Origin: Betaproteobacteria bacterium
Lineage (GTDB): Bacteria; Pseudomonadota; Gammaproteobacteria; Burkholderiales; SG8-41
NCBI GenBank assembly: GCA_028292065.1
Contig: JAQGNC010000070.1
Location: forward strand, 1 to 6,739
Length of the DNA: 6,739 nucleotides
Direction of reading: 5' to 3'
Shown here: positions 1-5,974 of the stretch, one piece after another
Position numbering within the stretch: the stretch's first letter is position 1
How the letters are laid out: the number at the start of each line of letters is the position of its first letter
Notes under the pieces: model-generated
What the model was told of the DNA's origin: nothing
The model's input: only the letters and a program-made list of their open reading frames with translations
The model's database searches: none
Made by a program: the position numbers and the translations under genes

Positions 1-2434
1 TGGTGGAGACGATGCTCATGCTCTGCGGCTCGTCGACCATGGTCATGATGAAGGACCGGTCGATCTTCAGCGCCTTGATGGGAAGCTTGGTCAGGTAGCT
101 GAGCGACGAGTAGCCGGTCCCGAAATCGTCGATCGCGACGTTCACCCCCATCTCCTGCAGCGCCTGCAGCTTGCCGATGCTGGTGCCGATGTTTTCCATC
201 AGCAGGCTTTCGGTGATCTCGAGATCGAGCCCGTGCTGCTCGACACCGGTTTCGGCGAGCGCCCTCGCCACCACGTCGACGAAGTCCACCCGCCGCAGCT
301 GGATCGCCGAGACGTTCACCGCGATCCGCGGCGTCGGCAGCCCGCGCCGGAAACGGTCGGCCCAGTCGTGCAGCGCCCTGCGGATCGCCCAGCGCCCGAC
401 TTCGAGGATCAGCCCTGTCTCCTCGAGCAGCGGGATGAACTGCATAGGCGGCACGAGCTCGCCGTCGGGCTCCTGCCAGCGGATCAGCGCTTCCAGACCG
501 CTCACCTGGCCGGTCGCGAGCTCGACCTTCGACTGGTAGTGCAGCACGAACTGTTCCTTTTCGAGCGCGCGGCGCAGCCTGCTCTCGAGCGTGAGCTTCT
601 CCGCCACGCGCGCGTTCATCATCGGTTCGTAGAACGCGTAGCGCTCGCCGCGGCGCTTCGCCTGTTTGAGCGCCGCTTCGGCATTCGTGAGCAGAGTCTC
701 GGCTTGCGTGCCGTCGGCCGGGTAGAAAGCGATGCCGGTCGTGACGCCGATCCGCAGCTCGGCGCCGTCGAGCGCAAAAGGCTCGTTCAGCACCGCTTCG
801 GATTTCTCGAGCCAGTGAGCGATGTCAGAGGCTTCCTTCACGTCTTCGACGAAGCCGCCGAAGCAGTCCGCCGAAATCCTCGCCATGTGGCGCACCGACG
901 GCCACATGCGCGAGGCGCGCGAGGCCACCTGGCGCAGCAGGTCATCCCCCGCGTCGCGCCCGAACGTATCGTTGACCGTCCGAAAGCGATTGATGTCCCA
1001 CACCACCACCGCGACCCGCGCGTCGTCGCGCTGCGCGCCCTGGACGGCATACTCGAGACGCTCGTGCAGGAGCGCGTGATTGGCGAGGCCGGTGACCGGA
1101 TCGTTCCACGCGAGATACTGGAGCTTGCGGTCCTTGTCGATGTATTCGAGGGCGAACGAGACGTCGGCCGCGAGCTGCATCAGCAGCTTGAGCTCATCCT
1201 TGTTGAACGACTCGGCCTCCCTCGCATACAGGCAGATCGTGCCGGCGACACAGCCGCCGGTGACGAGCGGCAGGGCGACCACCGAGCGATAGCCGCGCCG
1301 CACCGCTTCGTGTCTCCTGGGGCTCGTGCGCTCGCCGCGCGCGGCGAGGTCATTGCAGATTTCGGGCTTGCCGCTCTGCATCATCCTGGCGATGGCGCCT
1401 TGCGCCTGCGGCTTGCCGTTGACGACCAGGGTGCTGTGCGTGACGTGCTCGCCGGGCTCGAGCCCTGCGCTGGCGATCGGAGTGACTTCGCGGGTGTCAG
1501 GCGCGATCGTGCCGACCCACGCGATGCCGAACCCGCCGTCTTCGACCGCGATGCGGCACGTTTCGTCGAGTAGCGTTTCGATGTCGCGGATGCGCACGAT
1601 CGCCGAGTTGATGCCGCTCAAGACCGCGTGGATGCGGCTCAGGCGCGCGATCTTCTGCTCCTGCAGCTTCTGTTCGGTCACGTCGATCGCGATCGTGCCG
1701 ACCATCATCGCGCCGGTCGCGCCGGCCGTGATGGGGAAGTGGTGAGACAGCCACCAGGTCTCGCTGCCCGCGGCGCCTTTCTTCAGCACGCCGGAGACCG
1801 CTTTGTTGTTCTCGAGCACGCTGCGATGCGCGCGGTCGAGATCGTCACCGCTTTCGCCGGGCAGGTCGCGGCTGCGCTTGCCGAGCACTTGCCCGGCGAA
1901 GAGGCCGAAAGTGGTTTCCCACATCTGGTTGACGAAGGTATAGCGGCCTTGGTCGTCGCGGATCGAGGCCAGTCCCGGCAGGTGCTCCATGAAAGACCTG
2001 AAGCGCGCCTCGCTGACGCGCAGCGCGTCCTGTGCGTGCAGCACCGCGCGGCGGTCGCGCGCTCCCTGCAGCGCGCGCCTGACCACGGGCCCGAGCCGCT
2101 CGAGCTTGTCCTTGATCACGTAATCGGTGGCGCCGGCTTTCATCGCTTCGACCGCGCGCTCCTCGCCGATCGTGCCCGAGACGAAGACGAACGGGACATC
2201 GGGCACGCGTGCGCGCGCGATCGCCAGCGCGCCGATGCCGTCCATGTCGGTCGGCATGCTGAAATCCGACAGGATGAGGTCCGGCGGGAAGTCGCTGAGG
2301 GCCTGCTGAAATGCCGCCTGGGTGCACACGCGCCTGGACGTGAAGCTCAAGCCGGCGCGCCTTAATTCATGTTCGCAAAGCTCTGCGTCTATCGGTTGGT
2401 CTTCGACCAGCAGAACGTTGATCTCCTCACCCAT
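1..2434 (-). CDS. Response-regulator c-di-GMP phosphodiesterase, REC-PAS-GAF-GGDEF(degenerate)-EAL, partial at C-terminus
   Basis: Cytoplasmic signalling protein predicted to hydrolyse c-di-GMP when a partner histidine kinase phosphorylates its receiver. The frame is open for 811 codons and leaves the window inside the EAL domain. REC is about residues 5-120: acidic pair E11/D12, phospho-acceptor D57 (LILSDFSMP), S86 and K108. PAS is about 135-250, ending in the typical IDVTEQK. GAF is about 265-420. GGDEF is about 430-565: it keeps NDPVTGLAN and WDINRF, but the signature is SADCF (521-525) instead of GGDEF, and the inhibitory RxxD site is absent, so cyclase activity is unlikely. EAL is about 585 onward: E648 of EALIRW, N707 of NVSAIQ, E742 of ITES, D769/D770 of DDFGTGYSS and K790 of LKIDRSF are all present, so this half looks active. 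The ATG at 2434 is preceded by GGGGA six bases upstream and places REC at the N-terminus as expected. The last part of EAL is off the window. Confidence 0.93.
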   Translation of the reverse strand, partial: MGEEINVLLVEDQPIDAELCEHELRRAGLSFTSRRVCTQAAFQQALSDFPPDLILSDFSMPTDMDGIGALAIARARVPDVPFVFVSGTIGEERAVEAMKAGATDYVIKDKLERLGPVVRRALQGARDRRAVLHAQDALRVSEARFRSFMEHLPGLASIRDDQGRYTFVNQMWETTFGLFAGQVLGKRSRDLPGESGDDLDRAHRSVLENNKAVSGVLKKGAAGSETWWLSHHFPITAGATGAMMVGTIAIDVTEQKLQEQKIARLSRIHAVLSGINSAIVRIRDIETLLDETCRIAVEDGGFGIAWVGTIAPDTREVTPIASAGLEPGEHVTHSTLVVNGKPQAQGAIARMMQSGKPEICNDLAARGERTSPRRHEAVRRGYRSVVALPLVTGGCVAGTICLYAREAESFNKDELKLLMQLAADVSFALEYIDKDRKLQYLAWNDPVTGLANHALLHERLEYAVQGAQRDDARVAVVVWDINRFRTVNDTFGRDAGDDLLRQVASRASRMWPSVRHMARISADCFGGFVEDVKEASDIAHWLEKSEAVLNEPFALDGAELRIGVTTGIAFYPADGTQAETLLTNAEAALKQAKRRGERYAFYEPMMNARVAEKLTLESRLRRALEKEQFVLHYQSKVELATGQVSGLEALIRWQEPDGELVPPMQFIPLLEETGLILEVGRWAIRRALHDWADRFRRGLPTPRIAVNVSAIQLRRVDFVDVVARALAETGVEQHGLDLEITESLLMENIGTSIGKLQALQEMGVNVAIDDFGTGYSSLSYLTKLPIKALKIDRSFIMTMVDEPQSMSIVST

Positions 2435-2465
2435 CCCTCGTCCCCACACGACACGTTGCGGGCTG

Positions 2466-2474
2466 ATTATGACA
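2466..2474 (-). promoter_or_regulatory. Putative extended -10 promoter of the REC-EAL gene
   Basis: Read on the minus strand, TGTCATAAT matches an extended -10 element (TGn followed by CATAAT, five of six to TATAAT). It would start transcription near 2459, about 25 bases before the ATG at 2434. No good -35 box lies at the right distance, which is tolerable for extended -10 promoters. It sits in the 120-base gap after the AraC gene, so the two minus-strand genes may be transcribed separately. No terminator was seen after the AraC gene, so read-through is also possible. Confidence 0.45.
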
Positions 2475-2554
2475 TACGATTCCACCAAAAACCCTGAAAC
2501 CCCACGCACTTACGTGACAGAGCTCAGGTGGCTTTCAGCGCTGCGGCAAAAAGC

Positions 2555-3406
2555 CTATACGAGCGTTCGCGATCGGGATGTTCGTGCGCTGCCGGCCGCA
2601 CGCGCGTACCGGGACGGCGTGATCGAGAAGGCTGCGCGAAAGCGTCGAGTCAGATGACTGGCGTCGGAAAAACCGGTCTGGAGGGCGACGAGCGGTATGG
2701 GTACGCCCGTTTTGAGAAGCTCTCGCGCGCGCGCGACACGCACGTGCACCAGGTATTCGTGGGGTGATACACCGAAGCGGCATCGAAACGCGCGCGAAAG
2801 ATGATAGCGGCTCATCCGCACCGCGCGTGACAGTTCCTCGATGCCGAACGCGCGCGAGAAGTTCTCGTGTATGAAATCGCGCGCATCGAGCACGCAGGAG
2901 CGAAGGCCTTTGCCCGCAGCGCCGGCCCTGCGCTCGACGCAGTGCTCGAACAAGAGCGGCAGGCAATCGGCGAGGGCGCTTTCGGCTTCGAACGCGCACT
3001 CGGCTTTCATGAGCGAGCGATGGTGATGAACAAAGCGCGCGAAGATCGCAGGATCGCTCAGCTGCGACGCCCTCCAGTCACGCCCGCCGTCGCGCACGCC
3101 GAGCTCCTCCGCTGCTTTTTCCATGACCGACACCGAGATCGAGAGACCGACGAAGCTCTGCGGCTCCGCGAGCGCGGTCGCAACCGTCAGGTCGCCGGGC
3201 CGGGCGAAGGTCATATCGCCGGTGTGCCCGCTGTTCACCTCGGTGCCGCGGCGCCACGCGACGCCGGCGCTGTCGGTGAGCGCGTAGACCTTGTAACTCT
3301 CGTGGTACAGCCGCCACAGCTTCGGGCTGCGCTGCACGCACACCGCTTCGATTCCGGGAAGAGCGGGCGGCCGGCTGATGTCGATCCGTGTCGTGTCGAT
3401 CTGCAT
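2555..3406 (-). CDS. AraC/XylS-family transcriptional regulator
   Basis: A 283-residue DNA-binding regulator, the usual length for the family. The N-terminal portion (about 1-160) has the cupin-like ligand or dimerisation region typical of AraC proteins. It includes WRRGTEVNSGHTGDMTFARPGD, split here only by reading, and a YHESYKVY stretch near residue 40. The C-terminal HTH_18 domain (about 177-270) starts at DFIHENFSRAFGIEELSRA. The first helix-turn-helix is about 187-206 (MSRYHLSRAFRCRFG follows). The second is about 236-258 (VALQTGFSDASHLTRRFR), followed by the family ending ITPSRYARA and a short basic tail. The ATG at 3406 has AAGGAG (3413-3418) six bases upstream. The gene is divergent from the Bug receptor gene across 221 bases, so it probably controls that gene and perhaps itself. 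The ligand cannot be told from sequence. Confidence 0.93.
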   Translation of the reverse strand: MQIDTTRIDISRPPALPGIEAVCVQRSPKLWRLYHESYKVYALTDSAGVAWRRGTEVNSGHTGDMTFARPGDLTVATALAEPQSFVGLSISVSVMEKAAEELGVRDGGRDWRASQLSDPAIFARFVHHHRSLMKAECAFEAESALADCLPLLFEHCVERRAGAAGKGLRSCVLDARDFIHENFSRAFGIEELSRAVRMSRYHLSRAFRCRFGVSPHEYLVHVRVARARELLKTGVPIPLVALQTGFSDASHLTRRFRAAFSITPSRYARAAGSARTSRSRTLV

Positions 3407-3627
3407 CGAGGTCTCCTTGCCGGCGGCATGACATCACCGCTTCTCGATCATCGCTTTGCTGAGCTTCGCGGCATCGTAGCACCGGGCGTTTGCCGCGGGG
3501 CGCGGGAGACCGGATGGTGAGCAGCGGATGAAGCGGCGATTCCGCGGGCGATGCGGGGAGCCAAACGCCGCGCGAACCCGGATTACAATCTTCCGACTAA
3601 AAAACCATCGATGGAGGAGCTCTGAAC
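3407..3627. promoter_or_regulatory. Divergent intergenic region between AraC regulator and Bug receptor
   Basis: These 221 bases must hold the promoters of both divergent genes and are the likely place for AraC-type operator sites. Ribosome binding sites are clear at both ends: AAGGAG (3413-3418) on the minus strand and GGAGGAG (3613-3619) on the plus strand. A 10-base palindrome, CCATCGATGG, lies at 3605-3614 just before the plus-strand ribosome binding site. I could not identify a convincing pair of direct repeats for the regulator, nor a strong promoter for the regulator gene. Confidence 0.55.
3584..3589 (+). promoter_or_regulatory. Candidate -10 box for the Bug receptor gene
   Basis: TACAAT matches the sigma70 -10 consensus at five of six bases and lies about 40 bases before the ATG at 3628, a plausible position. 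The bases 16-18 upstream (around 3560-3566, CCAAAC) do not resemble TTGACA. If this is a promoter it would therefore need an activator, which would fit control by the divergent AraC protein. The call rests on one hexamer and is weak. Confidence 0.3.
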
Positions 3628-4599
3628 ATGACGTCACGTCGCAAATTTCTCGAGTTGGCCGGCACTGCGCTGGCCGCATCAGCACTGCCGCGCGTCGCTT
3701 GCGCGCAGCAGTGGCCGGCGCGTCCGATCCGCGCCATCGTTCCCTTCAGCGCCGGCTCCACGATCGACATTCTCGGGCGCATCGTGGCGGAGCCGCTCTC
3801 GGCCGCGCTCGGCCAGCCGATCATCGTCGACAACCGCGGCGGCGCGGGAGGATCGATCGGCGCCGCGGTGGTGGCGAAAGCGGAACCCGACGGCCACACC
3901 ATACTGATACACGCGTCGGCGCACTCGGTCGCGCCGGCTGCGTACCCGAACGCGCCGTACAACGCAGCGCGGGACTTCGCGGCGGTGGCGAACTTCGGCG
4001 TGGTGCCCAACGTCATCGTGATCTCACCCGCGAAAGGCATCAAGACGCTCAGGCAGCTCGCCGATGCGGCGAAAAAGGGCACGATGTCTTTCGCGTCGGC
4101 GGGGGTCGCGAGCGCGAGCCACTGGGGAACCGAGCGCTTCCGGATCAGCGCCGGCTTCAGCGCGACGCACGTGCCGTTCAAAGGCGGGATCGAGGCGCTG
4201 ACCGACGTGATGGCGGGCCGGGTCGATTTCATGAGCGTCGGCGTGTCGTCGGCGATGCCGTTCATCAGCCAGGGCAGGCTCATCGCGCTCGGCGTGTGCA
4301 CGCGCAAGCGCTCGAGCGCGCTGCCGGACGTGCCCACCACGATCGAAGCGGGCTTTCCCGACAGCGACTACACCTACTGGAACGGCCTGCTCGTGCCGGC
4401 GAAGACCCCGCGCGCCGTCGTCGACCGGCTGCACGCGGAGACGATGAAAGCGCTCAAGCTTGCCTCGGTGCTCGACAAGCTGAAGCCGCTCGGCGTCGAG
4501 CCGATGCCGCTCACGCCCAGGGAGTTCGATGCGATGATCGCGAAGGAGATCGAGATCAACATCGCGCTGGTGAAAGCCGCGGGACTGAAGTTCAACTGA
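3628..4599 (+). CDS. Bug/TctC-family tripartite tricarboxylate transporter substrate-binding protein, Tat-exported
   Basis: Periplasmic solute receptor of 323 residues, normal for the Bug (TctC) family, whose members bind carboxylates and similar small acids for delivery to a TctAB membrane pair. Residues 1-26 form a twin-arginine signal: S3-R4-R5-K6-F7-L8, a hydrophobic stretch to about 20, and an A24-C25-A26 cleavage site before Q27. The mature part opens with WPARPIRAIVPFSAGSTID and carries the family hallmarks VDNRGGAGGSIGA, PDGHTIL, FASAGVAS, VPFKGG and the PDVPTTIEAGFPD region. The ATG is supported by GGAGGAG (3613-3619) eight bases upstream and by the position of the Tat motif. No tctA or tctB is in the window, so it is an orphan receptor, as most Bug proteins in Burkholderiales are. 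The divergent AraC gene is a likely regulator. The ligand is unknown. Confidence 0.95.
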   Translation: MTSRRKFLELAGTALAASALPRVACAQQWPARPIRAIVPFSAGSTIDILGRIVAEPLSAALGQPIIVDNRGGAGGSIGAAVVAKAEPDGHTILIHASAHSVAPAAYPNAPYNAARDFAAVANFGVVPNVIVISPAKGIKTLRQLADAAKKGTMSFASAGVASASHWGTERFRISAGFSATHVPFKGGIEALTDVMAGRVDFMSVGVSSAMPFISQGRLIALGVCTRKRSSALPDVPTTIEAGFPDSDYTYWNGLLVPAKTPRAVVDRLHAETMKALKLASVLDKLKPLGVEPMPLTPREFDAMIAKEIEINIALVKAAGLKFN

Positions 4600-4657
4600 T
4601 CTTCGAACGCGTTTGCGAGCATGCAGCGACGCGTCGTCAGGGTAGTGCAGGCGCCCT

Positions 4658-4679
4658 CGGCTTGAAGGCCTTCAAGCCG
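4658..4679. repeat. 22-base perfect palindrome downstream of the Bug gene
   Basis: The right half (CCTTCAAGCCG at 4669-4679) is the exact reverse complement of the left half (CGGCTTGAAGG at 4658-4668). As RNA it could fold into a hairpin of about nine pairs with a four-base loop. It begins 59 bases after the Bug stop codon. It could serve as a transcription end or an mRNA 3' stabiliser, but no T-run follows, so an intrinsic terminator is not well supported. A protein-binding operator is the alternative. Confidence 0.6.
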
Positions 4680-4723
4680 CGGCCGCAGGCCGGGCGCGTG
4701 CGCTACCGGTTGCCGGATTTCAG

Positions 4724-4752
4724 TTGCTAATTAAGCGCTTAGGTCTTATACT
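4724..4752 (+). promoter_or_regulatory. Sigma70-type promoter of the hemerythrin operon
   Basis: TTGCTA (4724-4729; four of six to TTGACA) and TATACT (4747-4752; five of six to TATAAT) are separated by exactly 17 bases, the optimal spacing. A start site near 4759 would leave a leader of about 165 bases before the ATG at 4925. A second -10-like hexamer, TATATT (4757-4762), follows immediately but has no matching -35. This is the best promoter in the window by eye. Confidence 0.6.
4732..4741. promoter_or_regulatory. Palindrome in promoter spacer, possible operator
   Basis: TAAGCGCTTA is a perfect 10-base palindrome lying wholly between the -35 and -10 boxes of the hemerythrin promoter. A slightly wider overlapping dyad is CTAA (4727-4730) with TTAG (4739-4742). 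A dyad in the spacer is a classic place for a repressor site, or for a MerR-type activator when the spacer is lengthened; here the spacer is a normal 17. It does not match the FNR/CRP-type box. The regulator is unknown and the dyad could be chance. Confidence 0.35.
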
Positions 4753-4911
4753 CTCGTATATTCCAGCGATCGACGCAGTTCTCGCAACATCCCCGCACCC
4801 TCACCGGTGCATTCCGCAGTTCCCGATCATCGTTGATGCCCCGCTCGAGCAGGGCGCGCGTGTCTGTTCCTGGGAAAACCCACGCCGCCGCAGGCGCTGC
4901 ACACCGTTAAC

Positions 4912-4917
4912 AAAGGA
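4912..4917 (+). promoter_or_regulatory. Ribosome binding site fixing the hemerythrin start
   Basis: AAAGGA lies seven bases before the ATG at 4925. The same frame is open upstream to 4724, but that extension covers the promoter and has no hemerythrin similarity. This site therefore decides the start. Confidence 0.75.
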
Positions 4918-4924
4918 ATCGAGC

Positions 4925-5434
4925 ATGATTGAGGAAAAGCGCAAGGCCCTGGATGCACTCGACGTGCTGATGCAGCATCACCGCGAAGTCGAATCGCTCT
5001 TCAGCGAGTTCGAGTACCTGCACAAGAACGGGCGCGACGCGACGCGCGTCATGGAAGCGGCGTGTGCCGAGATCAAGATACACGACGCGATTGAAAACGA
5101 CATCTTCTATCCCGCGGTGAGCGACGCCGCCGGCGAAGAAGGGATCGACGCGCTGCTCGACGACGCGGAAGACTCGCACGACGAAGCGCTCGATCTCATC
5201 GAGGATCTCGAGGACGCCGGTGCGGATGCCGCGAAGCGCCATCCGCAGTTCATGCTGCTGATCGCGCAGGTCAAGCAGCACATAATGGACGAGGAAACCG
5301 AGCTGTTCCCGCGGGTCAGAAAGCTGGAACAGCTGGATCTGGCCGCGCTCGGCTCTGAAATGAAGGCCCGCGAAACCGAGCTGGTAGCGGAAGCGGAATT
5401 GGCAGAAGCCGGCGAAAAGAGCGCGCAAGCGTAG
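4925..5434 (+). CDS. Hemerythrin HHE cation-binding domain protein
   Basis: A 169-residue soluble protein with a four-helix hemerythrin-like fold that should bind a non-haem di-iron centre. Family roles include oxygen or nitric oxide binding, iron handling and stress protection; which applies here cannot be read from sequence. Candidate iron ligands fall in the expected order: H18 (QHHREVESLF), H53 and E57 (IHDAIENDIFYP, an HxxxE motif), H85 (DSHDEA), H119 and E123 (QHIMDEETELFP, a second HxxxE). H19 and H106 are additional histidines. The C-terminal tail from about 140 is acidic, alanine-rich and probably helical. No signal peptide or membrane segment is present. The ATG is set by AAAGGA at 4912-4917. 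The stop is 12 bases before the next gene, so the two are almost certainly co-transcribed from the promoter at 4724-4752. Confidence 0.92.
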   Translation: MIEEKRKALDALDVLMQHHREVESLFSEFEYLHKNGRDATRVMEAACAEIKIHDAIENDIFYPAVSDAAGEEGIDALLDDAEDSHDEALDLIEDLEDAGADAAKRHPQFMLLIAQVKQHIMDEETELFPRVRKLEQLDLAALGSEMKARETELVAEAELAEAGEKSAQA

Positions 5435-5446
5435 TAAAGGAGCATC

Positions 5447-5779
5447 GTGGCATCCATTCATCTTATCGAACGCACGGACAACGTCCGCAAGACCGACAAA
5501 ACGAAAAACGAGTGGGAAAGCGGTAACTGGGTCGTATCGGAGGAAGTTGCGCAGAAGCTGATCGGCGGCTCGCTCTACCTCCACCGCGGCAAACAGCACC
5601 CTTCCCATTTCGGCGGAAAGATTCTTTCCTATCGCGTCGAACAGTCGGGCCCCGCAGCAGGCCTCGTGGTATTCACGGTCAAGGCCACCATGGACTGCAA
5701 GGACGTCAAGACCGACCGCAAGGGCTGGAGCAAGGATCAGAAGATCTTTGCGGATACGCCGGTTCCCGAGCACTCCTGA
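5447..5779 (+). CDS. Uncharacterised 110-residue protein, partner of the hemerythrin
   Basis: I do not recognise the family. The GTG start at 5447 has AAAGGAG (5436-5442) four bases upstream. The gene follows the hemerythrin stop by 12 bases, so it is the second gene of that unit. The protein is small, basic and soluble, with no signal peptide or membrane helix. Features that look conserved-type rather than random are N21-E22-W23-E24-S25-G26 with W28, a G40-G41 turn leading to YLH (44-46), a His/Pro segment H51-P52-S53-H54 followed by F55-G56-G57, and a C-terminal G93-W94. Alternating hydrophobic stretches (about 38-46, 58-65, 72-79) suggest a beta-rich fold. H46, H51, H54 and C84 could bind a metal, but this is only a guess. 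Codon usage matches its neighbours and the frame is clean, so I am confident that it is a gene but not what it does. Confidence 0.85.
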   Translation: MASIHLIERTDNVRKTDKTKNEWESGNWVVSEEVAQKLIGGSLYLHRGKQHPSHFGGKILSYRVEQSGPAAGLVVFTVKATMDCKDVKTDRKGWSKDQKIFADTPVPEHS

Positions 5780-5897
5780 ACCGGCGCGGCGTGAAGCGCG
5801 CGCTACGGCTGCGAGCCTGCGCGGTCGCTTCCGCGATGCCGCGTAGCTGCCGGCCCTTTCGAATGCCGTAGCCCCCTTCGGGCGCGCATCAGCAAGT
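5780..5897. other. Dyad-rich intergenic segment after the hemerythrin operon
   Basis: No gene is seen. The stretch holds several overlapping dyads. GCTACGGC (5802-5809) is the exact complement of GCCGTAGC (5865-5872). GCTACG (5802-5807) can also pair with CGTAGC (5842-5847), enclosing a CGCGG/CCGCG stem near 5820-5834. A small GCCC/GGGC stem lies at 5871-5883. These could form alternative folds and may end transcription of the operon, but there is no T-run. They may instead be the decayed remains of an intergenic repeat. Confidence 0.45.
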
Positions 5898-5942
5898 AGC
5901 GCAGAGCCTGTCCTGAGCCCGTCGAAGGACAGGCTCTGCGCT
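5898..5942. repeat. Palindromic intergenic repeat, 17-bp perfect hairpin
   Basis: AGCGCAGAGCCTGTCCT (5898-5914) is perfectly complementary to 5926-5942, with an 11-base loop GAGCCCGTCGA. The core TCCTGAGCCCGTCGAAGGA is a variant of a palindromic sequence that I recall recurring in intergenic regions of many proteobacterial and other GC-rich genomes. Its minus-strand translation gives the PSTGSGQA-type string often seen in spurious database proteins, which supports a dispersed repeat rather than a gene-specific terminator. It lies 32 bases before the TPM gene start. It may also act as a terminator-like hairpin for the operon upstream, although no T-run follows. Confidence 0.75.
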
Positions 5943-5974
5943 TCAAGTCAGGCATGGGATAAGGGAGGCGCACC

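Larger units (their letters stand above)
4600..4924. other. 325-base intergenic region with palindromes, promoter and long leader
   Basis: No coding sequence is credible here. In order it holds a 22-base perfect palindrome (4658-4679), a sigma70-like promoter (4724-4752) with a palindrome in its spacer, and a leader of roughly 165 bases ahead of the hemerythrin gene. The leader contains an imperfect dyad at 4838-4855 (GCCC and GGGC arms around GCTCGAGC). The segment 4721-4765 is much more AT-rich than its surroundings, as expected of a promoter. I see no recognised riboswitch or small RNA in the leader. Confidence 0.6.

Noticed and set aside
233..1573. Long plus-strand open frame of 446 codons
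   Set aside because: It lies opposite the REC-PAS-GAF-GGDEF-EAL gene, is rich in Arg/His/Ala/Asp as antisense frames in GC-rich DNA are, and has no family features.
3605..3614. CCATCGATGG palindrome before the Bug ribosome binding site
   Set aside because: Only ten bases and partly overlapping the ribosome binding site. Too short to claim as an operator without comparison.
3648..3710. Lipoprotein signal for the Bug receptor (cysteine at residue 25)
   Set aside because: The residue three before the cysteine is Arg, which does not fit a lipobox. An AxA site after residue 26 fits better.
3528..4730. 400-codon plus-strand open frame overlapping the Bug gene
   Set aside because: Arginine-rich shadow in another frame. 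The Bug protein at 3628-4599 has full family similarity and a proper ribosome binding site.
4838..4855. Imperfect dyad in the hemerythrin leader as a riboswitch or terminator
   Set aside because: Short, with a central mismatch, no T-run, and no known riboswitch core around it.
4724..4924. N-terminal extension of the hemerythrin frame
   Set aside because: It would begin at a TTG inside the -35 box, lacks a ribosome binding site and encodes nothing hemerythrin-like. The ATG at 4925 is better.
4907..5773. 288-codon minus-strand open frame
   Set aside because: Antisense to the hemerythrin and its partner, both of which have real motifs and ribosome binding sites.
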